64,000 bases of DNA from contig NZ_LR027602.1 of the NCBI RefSeq assembly GCF_900605495.1, positions 279,408 to 343,407 on the forward strand, in the 5' to 3' direction. Positions 52,296 through 62,662 of the stretch are shown here, piece by piece; the first letter of the stretch is position 1, and every line of letters starts with the position of its first letter. The notes under the pieces were generated by a model. It saw nothing but the letters and a program-made list of their open reading frames with translations. It did no database searches and was not told the DNA's origin. The position numbers and the translations under genes were made by a program. The DNA comes from Bacilliculturomica massiliensis. Lineage in GTDB: Bacteria; Bacillota; Clostridia; Peptostreptococcales; Anaerovoracaceae.

Positions 52296-52580
52296 TTTAG
52301 TGGCTTTTTCTGATACTAAGTGTTATTACTTTTTTACTTTCTTTTTCAAAAGTCCGTATCCTATACCTAATGAGGTTGTCAACGGAGAGCCTTAGCGCAT
52401 ATCTCTCATACCCGACATGATACCCAATTGTAATGTTTTACACTGGATCTAGCAGAGATCATTTGCATTTCCCGCTTTCTGAATGACAGCGATTATGAGA
52501 AATATTGCAGAACTTCCGCCGTTCGGATCATGTTTGGAATAAACCAGAATAGATTAGCTCTGTATAAAAATAGAAAAAAT
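52296..52580. other. Gap without a recognisable gene
   Basis: AT-rich spacer between the ATPase terminator and the 405-bp module. Short frames here lack ribosome sites and resemble nothing I know. Confidence 0.5.
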
Positions 52581-52985
52581 CGTTCGTGAAATATATTATT
52601 TCACGAACGATTTTTTTGTCCTTTAACACCCTCAGTATAGACATTTTTCGTCTTTTTGTAAAGAGAATTCACATTATTTTATCACAAAACCACCATTTTT
52701 ACATTTTATGGGAAGGATTTTGTGACCGAATTGATTATTTTTGTCTGTTTTTTTTCTAACTTTGCCCAACCTGATTTTTATGCGCCGTCAGTATCGCCGT
52801 CAGAACAATTGTTCTGCAGGGCTGATAATCGTTGAAATCTAAGGGGGTCTCAGCCGAGCTGTTCCATTTGTAATATAAAAGAATAAAAAAATAAGCCGTC
52901 AGAATAAGCCGTCAAAAAAATATAAACGTTGAAATTTCAACGGCTGAAGGGGATAAATCGTTAAATAATATATATCACGACTTTA
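52581..52985. repeat. Duplicated ~405-bp intergenic module, copy B
   Basis: Copy of 22131-22535 with the same length and offsets. It has the left hairpin (CGTTCGTGAAATA arms, 52581-52609), the minus-strand promoter (52634-52662), GCCGTCA pairs at 52784/52796 and 52895/52908, a perfect 16-bp palindrome CGTTGAAATTTCAACG (52927-52942), and the right-hand GTTAAATAATATATATCACGAC element. A further GTTGAAATCTAAGGGGG at 52831 echoes the palindrome region. It lies upstream of the giant surface protein gene. Confidence 0.8.
52634..52662 (-). promoter_or_regulatory. Minus-strand promoter inside module B
   Basis: TTTACA, 17 bp, TATACT on the minus strand, identical over 29 bases to 22184-22212. It reads into the left-end hairpin and its T tract. 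Confidence 0.5.
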
Positions 52986-53328
52986 GACGGCTATTTTTGT
53001 GTCCTGTTAACGGTTCATCCAACGGCCGGCCCACACCGGCTGCTGAGATAAGAAAGCGCACGGTCCCACATCGTCGCGCGTTCATGTGAGCCTGGCCGGC
53101 GGCCCCCACAGCCGCCGGCGGGCGCATGGCAGGATGTCCGCTCAAGCTCGTTTGAGTAAGAGAGCAGGGGGAGGTATGCACGCACTTAAGTGCTTTACAT
53201 AAAACAGCAAAGGAATACTTGGAATGGCTCTGCCGACAGCCATAAACGGGCTTTGGTGGGGGCGAAGCAAAAAGGGGGGCAAAAAGCGCTTTAAGGACGA
53301 CTGAAAATAAGAAGAAAGGAAGGAAAGC
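52986..53328 (+). promoter_or_regulatory. Long structured leader of the giant surface protein gene
   Basis: Three hairpins expose a CCCACA loop: 53025-53040 (5-bp stem, loop CCCACA), 53056-53079 (loop GTCCCACAT) and 53095-53119 (perfect 9-bp stem GCCGGCGGC, loop CCCCACA). Further on are CTCAAGCTCGTTTGAG (53142-53157) and the palindrome GCACTTAAGTGC (53181-53192). The gene's ribosome site is GAAAGGAAGGAAAGC. No promoter is clear downstream of the module, so the transcript probably starts within or before it. Confidence 0.45.
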
Positions 53329-56300
53329 ATGAAGCACAAGAAAAAGAAACGAAAGCAAAATTATAGAAAAATCATCAGCTTGCTTCTCACAGTGTGTATG
53401 ATCGCCACAATGTCTCTGCCTGTTTGGGCGGCAGAGGGCGGAGAAGCCGCTGTGGGAGACACGATAACAACTATAGCCCAGCCGGGAGAAGACCCGGCGG
53501 CGGATCCACAGGACGGCGGAGCGCCTTCGGATTCGGACCTGAGCGCCGGAGACGGTTCGGACTCCCACATAGATCAGAATGCCGGCGACGATTCCGGCTC
53601 TGGCGGCGAAGGTTTTGAACCGGAGGAGGAAAACCCGGCAGGACCCGGGAAGCAGCCTGCTCCGGACCTTTCAGGAGCAGGGCAAGAAGAGGATATTCTG
53701 AACAACGCTATCCCTGCCGCAAACGAGCTTGGGGATACTCAAGCCAATGCACTGACAGGAGTGAGGATCAGCGGAACGCCCAAGGTGGACGAAACCCTGA
53801 CTGCTGTGATCGAGCCTGCAGAAGCCACAGCGACGTACCAGTGGTTTAGAGGGGACGAAGCGATCAGCGGAGCGACAGCTGCAGACTACAAGCTGACCAT
53901 CGCTGACTTGGGCCAAAAGATCAAGGTGACGGCCACAGGCAGCGGAAATTTCCAGGGATCTGTGACCAGCGCGGAGACGGAAATTATTACGAAGAACAGT
54001 CAGAGTGCGCCGGCGCCAGCGGCTATAAAGACGAAAACTACAACAAGCATTGAAGTTGCAGCCACTGCTGGAGTCGAGTACGCAGTCAGCACTGACAAGG
54101 AAACAGCGCCGGCGGACGGCTACAACACAGCGGGCAGATTTGCCGAACTGACGCCTGACACAACCTACTATGTGTGGGCCAGAACGGCAGCCGCTGAAGA
54201 TCTGGAAGTCTCGGAGGCAGTTGTTACTTATCCGATCACGACCAGAGTATTTGGAAACGGAAGCGGCACGAAGCAGAGTCCTTATCTGATCGAAGCGGTG
54301 GACGATTTCATGCTCTTTGTTTATAGAATAAAAACCGGAGAGGGTTATACCGGGAAGTATTTTCGGCAGACAACCAATCTGGATTTCACTGGAATTAAGC
54401 ATGCAGGATTGTCGACAGGCCAGTACTTTAGAGGCGTTTATGACGGAGCTGGTCATGCCATCCAAAATGTGACCATCGAGACGACCGGGCAGGTCGGCAT
54501 CTTTGGAATGGTGACCGGAACGATTATGAATCTGGGCTTTGAAGGAGGGAATCTCAGAGGAGGAATCATAGCGCCGATCAGCGCCATGAATAACGGGAAA
54601 CTGATCAACTGCTGGAGCACGGTGACCGCCAGCGGAAGCAACCGGGTGACCGGCTTGGTGGAGCAGGTGAACATAGGAAGCACGAGTATCGTTGCTAACT
54701 GCTGGTTTGCCGGATCAGCGCCCTATCTGCTCTCTACGCGGGGAATCGCTGTGCAGTCCGGAGGAATCTACTATCTGGAAGGCTCGCTGAGCGGCGGAGT
54801 GGCACCGTCTACAACCATGCCCGTCGGACCGGTGAGTGCAAAGATAGAAGCGGAAATGAAATCCGCGGCCTTTGCAGACGAATTGAACGCAAACAGAGCT
54901 GCTGCAGCGGAGCTGACAGGCGTTGCAGAGGAAGAGCTGTGCAGCTGGATCTCTGACGGATCTGGCTATCCGGTCCCCAAAGAAATGCTGTATGTGACCC
55001 AGGTTACGGTCAGCGGAACGGCAAAGGTGGGAGAAACGCTGACATCTACAGTAGAACCCGCGGAAGCCACAGTCAGCTACCAGTGGCAGAGGTCCGAGGA
55101 CAACAGTAACTGGGCAGATATCGAAGGAGCACAAAGCGACAGTTATACGATCACCAGGCAGGAGGCCGGAAAGTATGTGCGCCTGCAGATCCGCGGAACC
55201 GACTCCTTTACGGGGACGCTGGAAAGCGCAGGCAGCCAGGTGGCAAATTACATGGAGCTTGCCGTTCCCACAAAGCAAGTGTACATGGACGGAGAAGCGC
55301 TGGACCTCAATGAGTTTTCTATCGTCTTTAACGAAGTGGATCACGTCACAGTAGGAGCCCTTGCGGCCAACGGATTGACCCTGACCCTGAAAGAAGGGGA
55401 CGGGGAGGCGGTCCCGGTGACGCCGGGAAGCATGCTTCGTCTGCGGCGCAGTTCCTCCAGCGGCAGCTCGGAAAGCCGGAAGCTGGTGTTTTCTCTCAGC
55501 GACGGATCCAGCACGGTGACACAGGAGGTCACTGTGGAGATCTGCCGGGTCGTCTCGGTCAGCATCGGCACCTATGTGATGAAGACCAGCTACGTGCAGG
55601 ACGAACGGCTGGCCTTCACGGAGGATGAAACTTTCCGGGTCAATCTGGCCTATCTGAACAGCTCGGGCTCGGCGACCATGGATCTTTCCTTTGCCCAGCT
55701 GAACCTGTACGGGATCACCATTACGCTGGGCGGCCATCCAGTGGACCCGGCGGATCCTTCCACCTGGACGGTGGATCAGGCCAAACACAATGGAAAGAAC
55801 CTGGTCCTCTCCGCACTGGCCGGCGTCAGCTACACTCTGCCAACCGCCTTTACGGTGACGGGGGTGACGCTGGGAGAGATCCAGTACGGAAGAGTGACGT
55901 CGGAGGGCGGCTTTACGGCGGACGAGAGCCTGACGCCCACCATGACCTACTATACGGACCAGAAGCTGCACATCAATGAGATCGCGGCGCGGACCAATTT
56001 CAACAATTCAGATAAGAACGCGGTGTACACCTACGCGGATATGATGGCAGAGGGCTCAGGTTTTGCCTGGCTGATCCGGGACGAGGCGGGAACGGAAACC
56101 CCCGTGGCCGAGGGCGACGCGGTGCTGGGCGCCTGGGACGGTCAGCACCTGATCCTGCGCTACACCTTCAACAATGGAGACGAGGGCAGCGAGGACCAGA
56201 TCGTCGAAAAAGACTTTGGCACGCTGAAGATCACCACGGCAGGGATCCTGCTGCTGTACATGGTCACCGATCCGAAGCTGTCTTATGTGGACGGCCAGAC

Positions 56301-59300
56301 TCTGGATCTGTCCGGGGCGGAGGTCACGCTGCAGCTGCAGGGAGACACCACCACCACCCTGCCCTACAGCCGTCTGGCGGAGTACGGCGTGGAGCTGTAT
56401 CTGCGAGACAAGACTACATTCCAGAAAACCAAAGTACACGGGGATGTGCTGGACTGGACCGATCTGGACGACGAACTGGTACTGGCCTATACGGATTCCA
56501 ACGGCCAGGCCGCCGTACAGGGAGTGGGAAGCCGGATCTCCATCTCCATCAACGCGGTGAACTCCATCCGGCTGTATCAGGTGAAAAACGGCGTGGAGAG
56601 CGAAGTCACGGCTGATGCTGCCATCGACTACATCCAGGGAAGCGCCTTTGACGACAGGACGTACCGGGTCAAGCTGACCTTCCTGAACGCGCCGTCCCGG
56701 GTGATCACCGTGGACTACACCAGCGGATCCGGAAGCTATGAAGCGTACAAGGACCGCATCACCTTTGCCCCCGCCAACGGGGAGACGGTGACGGCAGCGT
56801 CCCACGATCAGCCGGTGTCGGTGAACTACCGTTATACCAATCCGGCCATCCCCGCGGGGACGGCGAATACAGATACGAAGAGCGCGAACTTTGGAAAGCT
56901 GAACGTCATCGGACCGGCGGGCAAGGTACAGAAGCTGACCGCCCAGGCGGGATACGACGACGGTCACCGGATCACGCTGACCTGGGAAGCCCCGGGTCCG
57001 GATCGTTCGGCGGCGGCTGGAAACGGAAGCATCAGCGCCTACGAGATCTACGTACCAAGCCGGGCGGGAAACGTGTGCGTGGGCACGGTGCCTGTGAGAC
57101 CGGGAACCACGCAGTACAGCTTTGAACTGAACAGCGCCAACCCGGTGCTGCCGCTGCAGACCGACGGATCGGAATATACCTTCTATGTGATGCCGATCAA
57201 CGAGTACCAGCAGGTGTCTGCCAACCACGCAGCCTATCTGCTGGCCAACGTGGTGGACGGAAGCGGCCAGGCCGTGGACCCGGGAACCACCGCGCTGCAG
57301 ACGGTGACGGAAAAGACCTGGGTGCGTTCCACCGCAGTGGTAGTGGGCCTGACAGCCGCCGCCAACAGCGAGCGGGGCATCACGGCTTCCTGGGACCGCC
57401 TGGACGACAGTGAGATCGACGGCGGAGTGCTGGGCTACTACGTGTATCTGACCACCCAGGCCAACAACCACGAGGGCGTAACGCCCCTGTTCGTGGAGCA
57501 GCCGGCGGCGGGGAGCAGCCCGCAGATCGTGCTGAGCAAGGAGGCCACGGGCAGCGAGATCCAATACGGAACGACCTACTACATCCACATTACCGTGGTC
57601 AATCCCGTGGGCGAAAGCACCCGGTTTGCCAGGAGCAGCTCAGTTGTCCCTTACGGACAGCCCTCTGCTGTGCGCAACATCCAGGTGGGCACCGCCTCCA
57701 ACAACTCCATTCCCCTGACCTGGGGCGAACCGCTGGAGACGGGAAGCACCTACATCGACTACTACACGGTGACCTGGTATCGCTTTGACAGCGGCAGCGG
57801 CGCCTTTGTGAAGGTGGATTCAGATTCCAATGTGTATTCCGCCTCCTACAGCATCGCCAACCTGACGGCCAACACCATTTACCGGGTGGAGATCACGGCC
57901 ACCAATCCGGAGGGCGTGACCAGCGAAGTGGCCTACATCGAAGCGGCCACGAGAAGTATTCCGCTGGCACCGGGAAATCTGAGCCTGACTCCGGGTTACA
58001 GCGAGGCGGAGGGCTATTACCTGGACTTCGCCTGGAAGGCGGCGGAGGCCAACGGAGCCGTGATCAACGGCTACGCGCTGTACGCCTATGAGGTGATGGA
58101 AGACGGAAACCTGGGAGATACCCCGGCGGTGAAAACCATCGAGAGCACGGCGACCACCTACCGGTATCTGCTCAGCGACGCCAGCTGGCTTGCCGGAGGG
58201 AAGACCTATTCCTTCCAGGCGGCGGCCACCTACGTGACGGCGGACTCCGCCACTGCATATGGCGCAAAGGGCCTGGCGGTGGAAGGGGAAGCCAAGGTGG
58301 TGACGGGGATCACTATCGGTACAGAGCCGAAGATGAGCTACGTGGACGGCCAGAGGCTGGACCTGTCGGGTCTGACCCTGCGGCTGCAGTACAACGCGGG
58401 AGCGGCGTCCGACACGGTGAGCTTTGCGGAGCTGGAGAGCAGCCCTTATCTGAGAGCCTATGTGGCCCTGCCTAACGGCACGGAGATCGAAAACGGGGCG
58501 ACGCTGAACAAGCTGACCTCCCAGAACGGCGTGCTCCACGTGGTCTACGAGCGGGCGGCTATTCGCTACGAGGTGACGGGAGCCAAACCGTTGTCCATCG
58601 AGGACCGGATCGTGCAGAGCATTGAGATCGTTCGGCAGCCGGCGGCGGAGAACCTGTCCTATATTGAGGGTCAGGCCCTGAATCTGGACGGCCTTGCCGT
58701 GAAACTGTACTACAACGACGACAGCGCCAGCGGTACCATCAACTACAGCGCTCTCTACGGAAACGGCGTGCAGGTAGAATACAACGGCGCGGTGATCAAC
58801 AGTACCGCTTCGGCTGTCACGGAGGCGGTATACGGCCAGAACAGCGTCGTGCTGCGGGTAGGAAGCGCCAGCACAGAGGCAGACCCGCTGCTGCTGACGG
58901 TCAGCGCCAGAGCGCTTTCCGGCGTGGAGATCGTGACCCAGCCCCGGCTGCAGTATATGACGGGAGCCACCTTTAACCCGGCGGCTCTGGTGCTGCGGCT
59001 GACCTACAGCAACGGAAAGAGCGAGGAGGCGGCCTACAGTCAGCTTCCGCAGGGACTCTCCGTGGCGTTCGACAAGGATAAGATCGCGGCGGAGGACGAC
59101 GGGACGCCGGTGACAGTGACGGTCACCTACCGAAACGCGGCAGGAGAGACCAGCAGCAGAACCGTGCAGACGGGCGTGATCCTGGTGACCGAGGGAGAGA
59201 TCACGCAGATTCTGGACGTGGTCATGGACGATGTGAAGCTGATCTACGTGGAGGGCCAGCGTCTGAACCTGACGGGGATGGAAGTGAACACCCTGTATGA

Positions 59301-62300
59301 GGACAACGTGACCCAGAAGCGGTTCACCCTGGAAGAGATGATCCGCATGGGCTTTGAGGTGCAGATCGGAGCGGAGCGGGTGAGCCTGGAGCAGGCGGGC
59401 AGTGTGCTGATGACCAACGCCATGAACGGCCAGCCGCTGCAGGTGATCTACCTCAACGGACAGGGAGCGGAGGTGACCACAGATTCCGGCATCGACCGAT
59501 TCTCTGTAAGCGCCATCAACACCCTGGCGGTGAACACCGGACTTGCGGACAACAACTTCAACTTTGTGGAAGGCCAGACCATCGATCTGAGCAACATTAT
59601 CATGAACTTCAACTATGCGGGCATGTCCACGCCCCAGACCCTGAATCTGAGCCAGCTGGCAGACTACAGCGTATACGCCTGGCTGGTGAAGGAGGGACAG
59701 GAGGACGTGAAGCTGATCCCGGAGGAACACATGAGCCCGGAGGGCCGCATGGCGCTGACGGCGAAGGCGGCGGAGCACAATCAGTGGAAGCTGATCGTCC
59801 GTTCCGTGACCAACGGGGACTTCAGCCGGGAGCTGGGGGTCCTGAACGTGGTGCCCAAACGGATCGACACCATACGGGTGAACAGCGGATCCGTCCTGAA
59901 GGACACTTACAATGAGAACCAGGCCATGAACTACGACGGCACCGCCTTCGATCTGGCCTTCAACGATGGGTCGGCACTGACCGCCCAGCCTTATGAGCAG
60001 GCCATGGCCGCGGGCGCATCGTCGGGTCTTGTGATCACGCCGGCTCAGGGCGGCACGCTGAAGAACCAGAATGGAGCGGCCATCGGCGCTGTCTTCGAGA
60101 AGTGGGACGTGGGCGCCGGCGGTCAGGAAACGGCCGCGGCGGGAACCGCCTCCTTCGGCACTCTGAAAGTGACGGAGATGGCGCTGACCAGTCTGGAAGC
60201 CAAACGGGGCATCACCAATGTGGCGGCCTACGCGGACAGCCAGGTGGACCTGACGGGAGCCAGAGTGACGGCGGGCTACAACTTTATTATGGAGGGACAG
60301 AATCCGGACGAGGTTGGCGGAACGGCCTTCACCGTGGACCACAGCTGGCTGCTGGCCGTGCTGTCAGGCACGAGAGACGCCTACGCACAGGAAGCGTATC
60401 AGCTGGTGATCCGCAGGACGGACGGCACGGATGTGCCCCTGACGGTCACGGCGCGGAACGGAGCAGAGGGAGGCTACGATATCCTGCCTGTTCTGACCGA
60501 CGCGGACAACAAGGCGGCCCTGGTGCTGCGCAACACTTACAGAGATAACGCAGGCCACGGCGCCGAGGGAGCAGACTACGGCACGCCGGGGGACAAGGAA
60601 GTGGTGCTGGGCACCCTGTCCATCATGAAGAATGAGATCACGAAGCTGGAGATCGTCACCGCGCCAAAGCTGACCTATGTGCTGGACGGAGCAAATGGAA
60701 GCGGGATCTTTGATCTGTCAGGTATGGAGGTGCGTTACACCCGCCTGAACGGAGTGAAGGGAACGGTGTCCTTCGGCGACGCGGAATTCGCGGACATCAT
60801 CGACAACGTGAAGGTGCTGAATCCGGAGACGGGAGACGTCTATGTGACCAGCGGAGCCACGGCGGTGAGCCTGGCCATGAACGGGAAGACCCTGCAGCTG
60901 ACAGCGAAGAAACAGGATCCCTCGTACCTGACCACCGTAACCGTGCCTGCGGGCAGTCTGGTGATCATCCACCAGGCGGATGCGCCGGAGATCACGGAGA
61001 CCGTGGTGGGAGCCGATCCGGAGAGACCGGAGGGAACGCGAAGCAGCGTGACCCTGACCTGGACGGCAGACAACGGCAGCGGAACCATCGGGACTTTCCA
61101 TCTCTATGTGGACGGCTCGCAGACCCCGCTTGACGTTTCAGCGGAGACGGCGGTCACGGAGACGGAGGGAACCTACCGCTATACGGCGAGGGGCCTGACC
61201 GATAATGCGGATCACAGCTTTACCATCTCCACCGTTAACGAGTGGGGCGTGAGCAGCCAGTCTGGGGCGGCTCAGGCAAAGACCTGGAACGCGCCTACGG
61301 ACGCTTATGCGGACGTGAGTCTGGACAGCGCGGCCAACGCGTTCATCTGGAGCAAGCCGACCCTGAAAGAGGGAAATGTGACGGGCTTCCATGTGATCGT
61401 GACGGACAGCGCCGGTCAGGAGGTACTGAATCAGTACTTCGGACCGGAAGTGACCGGCCTGCCGGTCAACAGCAACTATTTCACCGAGGGAGGCCGCTAT
61501 ACCGTGAAAGCGGCGGTATGCAATGAGATCGGAGAGGGACCCTTCTCCGACATCACCCGAAACGTGACCAATGTGACGGCGGCGGCGCCGATGAGACCGA
61601 CGCTGCTGAAAGCGGCGGCCACGGACGGACAGCTCTCCGTCAGCTGGGTCGGATCGGCGGGAGCCACGGGCTACACGGTGACGGCCACCGACGGGACCAG
61701 CGACGTGGCGTCGGAGCACATCGCGGTGAGCGGGACAACGGCCGTCCTCACGGGACTGACCAACGGAACGCCCTACACCGTGAGCGTTGCAGCCTACAAC
61801 GAGACGGGAAGCAGCGAGACGGCGGCCATCACGGGAACGCCCAAGGCGGCGGCCCTGACCGGCATTGAGATCACAGCCATGCCCCGGACGGCCTATACCG
61901 TGGGAGAGACGCTGGATCTGAGCGCCATGGTGATCACGGCGACCTTCGATGACGGAAGCAGCGCGGCGGTAACGGGATACACCCTGTCCGACAACGCGCC
62001 GGAAGGAGCGCTGAGCCTGGCCGACAATGGAACGGTGATCACCGTGTCCTACACGGCGGGCGGCGTGACGAAGACCGCGGAGTTTGCCATCTCGGTGAGC
62101 GAGGCGGCGACGGGGGTCACGGTAAGCGGCTATGTTGGATGGATCGGCGCCACCGATCTGGCCGTGGATGCAGTGAGAGGAATCACAGTCAAACTGATAT
62201 CTGGTGAGAGCGAAATGGCCTCTGTAACGACTTCAGATCTGGGACTCTTTTCCTTTGAAAATGTGACGGCGGGGGCATACACACTTTCCATCGAGCATGA

Positions 62301-62595
62301 AAATTGTCTGACGAGAAATATTGACATTGTAGTGGCAGGCGAGAATCTCGTCCTTTCAACCGCGGAAAACATGATCGGTATTTACGGCGGCATTTTTGTG
62401 GAGGGAAAGACAGTCATCGACATGCAGTCCTTCGCGCAATTCATGAAATATGTCGGAACCGAAAATGGAGACAGTGGATACACAAGGATGGCAGATTTTG
62501 ATAACAGTGATAATGTCGATATGAAGGATTTCGCGATCTTCATGAAATGGTTAGGAAAAGATCTGACGTCTTATGAGGAGTGGCAACCGCTATAA
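53329..62595 (+). CDS. Giant secreted Ig/FN3 surface protein with C-terminal dockerin-like module
   Basis: The product has 3088 residues. A basic N-terminus and signal peptide (about 1-37, ending PVWAA) are followed by an acidic Gly/Asp/Pro linker (about 40-140). Then come Ig-like domains (QWFRGDEAISGATAADY), a GLUG/beta-helix-like region (about 305-450; FRGVYDGAGHAIQNVTIETT) and a long array. The array holds some ten group-3-type Ig-like repeats (pattern YVDGQxLDLSG) and about six FN3-like domains. A regulatory-type beta module and a dockerin-like pair end it (IDMQSFAQFMKYVGTENGDS and ADFDNSDNVDMKDFAIFMKW, about 3010-3078); the first loop is degenerate. No enzyme domain is visible. The C-terminal ~430 bp are AT-richer. 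A structural or adhesive role on the scaffold is the likeliest reading. Confidence 0.8.
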   Translation: MKHKKKKRKQNYRKIISLLLTVCMIATMSLPVWAAEGGEAAVGDTITTIAQPGEDPAADPQDGGAPSDSDLSAGDGSDSHIDQNAGDDSGSGGEGFEPEEENPAGPGKQPAPDLSGAGQEEDILNNAIPAANELGDTQANALTGVRISGTPKVDETLTAVIEPAEATATYQWFRGDEAISGATAADYKLTIADLGQKIKVTATGSGNFQGSVTSAETEIITKNSQSAPAPAAIKTKTTTSIEVAATAGVEYAVSTDKETAPADGYNTAGRFAELTPDTTYYVWARTAAAEDLEVSEAVVTYPITTRVFGNGSGTKQSPYLIEAVDDFMLFVYRIKTGEGYTGKYFRQTTNLDFTGIKHAGLSTGQYFRGVYDGAGHAIQNVTIETTGQVGIFGMVTGTIMNLGFEGGNLRGGIIAPISAMNNGKLINCWSTVTASGSNRVTGLVEQVNIGSTSIVANCWFAGSAPYLLSTRGIAVQSGGIYYLEGSLSGGVAPSTTMPVGPVSAKIEAEMKSAAFADELNANRAAAAELTGVAEEELCSWISDGSGYPVPKEMLYVTQVTVSGTAKVGETLTSTVEPAEATVSYQWQRSEDNSNWADIEGAQSDSYTITRQEAGKYVRLQIRGTDSFTGTLESAGSQVANYMELAVPTKQVYMDGEALDLNEFSIVFNEVDHVTVGALAANGLTLTLKEGDGEAVPVTPGSMLRLRRSSSSGSSESRKLVFSLSDGSSTVTQEVTVEICRVVSVSIGTYVMKTSYVQDERLAFTEDETFRVNLAYLNSSGSATMDLSFAQLNLYGITITLGGHPVDPADPSTWTVDQAKHNGKNLVLSALAGVSYTLPTAFTVTGVTLGEIQYGRVTSEGGFTADESLTPTMTYYTDQKLHINEIAARTNFNNSDKNAVYTYADMMAEGSGFAWLIRDEAGTETPVAEGDAVLGAWDGQHLILRYTFNNGDEGSEDQIVEKDFGTLKITTAGILLLYMVTDPKLSYVDGQTLDLSGAEVTLQLQGDTTTTLPYSRLAEYGVELYLRDKTTFQKTKVHGDVLDWTDLDDELVLAYTDSNGQAAVQGVGSRISISINAVNSIRLYQVKNGVESEVTADAAIDYIQGSAFDDRTYRVKLTFLNAPSRVITVDYTSGSGSYEAYKDRITFAPANGETVTAASHDQPVSVNYRYTNPAIPAGTANTDTKSANFGKLNVIGPAGKVQKLTAQAGYDDGHRITLTWEAPGPDRSAAAGNGSISAYEIYVPSRAGNVCVGTVPVRPGTTQYSFELNSANPVLPLQTDGSEYTFYVMPINEYQQVSANHAAYLLANVVDGSGQAVDPGTTALQTVTEKTWVRSTAVVVGLTAAANSERGITASWDRLDDSEIDGGVLGYYVYLTTQANNHEGVTPLFVEQPAAGSSPQIVLSKEATGSEIQYGTTYYIHITVVNPVGESTRFARSSSVVPYGQPSAVRNIQVGTASNNSIPLTWGEPLETGSTYIDYYTVTWYRFDSGSGAFVKVDSDSNVYSASYSIANLTANTIYRVEITATNPEGVTSEVAYIEAATRSIPLAPGNLSLTPGYSEAEGYYLDFAWKAAEANGAVINGYALYAYEVMEDGNLGDTPAVKTIESTATTYRYLLSDASWLAGGKTYSFQAAATYVTADSATAYGAKGLAVEGEAKVVTGITIGTEPKMSYVDGQRLDLSGLTLRLQYNAGAASDTVSFAELESSPYLRAYVALPNGTEIENGATLNKLTSQNGVLHVVYERAAIRYEVTGAKPLSIEDRIVQSIEIVRQPAAENLSYIEGQALNLDGLAVKLYYNDDSASGTINYSALYGNGVQVEYNGAVINSTASAVTEAVYGQNSVVLRVGSASTEADPLLLTVSARALSGVEIVTQPRLQYMTGATFNPAALVLRLTYSNGKSEEAAYSQLPQGLSVAFDKDKIAAEDDGTPVTVTVTYRNAAGETSSRTVQTGVILVTEGEITQILDVVMDDVKLIYVEGQRLNLTGMEVNTLYEDNVTQKRFTLEEMIRMGFEVQIGAERVSLEQAGSVLMTNAMNGQPLQVIYLNGQGAEVTTDSGIDRFSVSAINTLAVNTGLADNNFNFVEGQTIDLSNIIMNFNYAGMSTPQTLNLSQLADYSVYAWLVKEGQEDVKLIPEEHMSPEGRMALTAKAAEHNQWKLIVRSVTNGDFSRELGVLNVVPKRIDTIRVNSGSVLKDTYNENQAMNYDGTAFDLAFNDGSALTAQPYEQAMAAGASSGLVITPAQGGTLKNQNGAAIGAVFEKWDVGAGGQETAAAGTASFGTLKVTEMALTSLEAKRGITNVAAYADSQVDLTGARVTAGYNFIMEGQNPDEVGGTAFTVDHSWLLAVLSGTRDAYAQEAYQLVIRRTDGTDVPLTVTARNGAEGGYDILPVLTDADNKAALVLRNTYRDNAGHGAEGADYGTPGDKEVVLGTLSIMKNEITKLEIVTAPKLTYVLDGANGSGIFDLSGMEVRYTRLNGVKGTVSFGDAEFADIIDNVKVLNPETGDVYVTSGATAVSLAMNGKTLQLTAKKQDPSYLTTVTVPAGSLVIIHQADAPEITETVVGADPERPEGTRSSVTLTWTADNGSGTIGTFHLYVDGSQTPLDVSAETAVTETEGTYRYTARGLTDNADHSFTISTVNEWGVSSQSGAAQAKTWNAPTDAYADVSLDSAANAFIWSKPTLKEGNVTGFHVIVTDSAGQEVLNQYFGPEVTGLPVNSNYFTEGGRYTVKAAVCNEIGEGPFSDITRNVTNVTAAAPMRPTLLKAAATDGQLSVSWVGSAGATGYTVTATDGTSDVASEHIAVSGTTAVLTGLTNGTPYTVSVAAYNETGSSETAAITGTPKAAALTGIEITAMPRTAYTVGETLDLSAMVITATFDDGSSAAVTGYTLSDNAPEGALSLADNGTVITVSYTAGGVTKTAEFAISVSEAATGVTVSGYVGWIGATDLAVDAVRGITVKLISGESEMASVTTSDLGLFSFENVTAGAYTLSIEHENCLTRNIDIVVAGENLVLSTAENMIGIYGGIFVEGKTVIDMQSFAQFMKYVGTENGDSGYTRMADFDNSDNVDMKDFAIFMKWLGKDLTSYEEWQPL

Positions 62596-62604
62596 AAAGC
62601 AACA

Positions 62605-62640
62605 GGAGCTGGCGGACGCAGCATTTGTACTGCCAGCTCC
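62605..62640 (+). other. Intercistronic stem-loop
   Basis: A 9-bp stem (ggagctggc / gccagctcc) with no T tract, between the giant protein gene and the next gene. Partial termination or RNA processing is possible. Confidence 0.5.
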
Positions 62641-62662
62641 CAAAAAGTGAAAGGAAAATAGC

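Noticed and set aside
57820..60342. An 840-codon minus-strand open frame opposite the giant surface protein
   Set aside because: It shadows the repeats of the real gene (Val/His/Arg-rich product) and lacks a ribosome site and any family motif.
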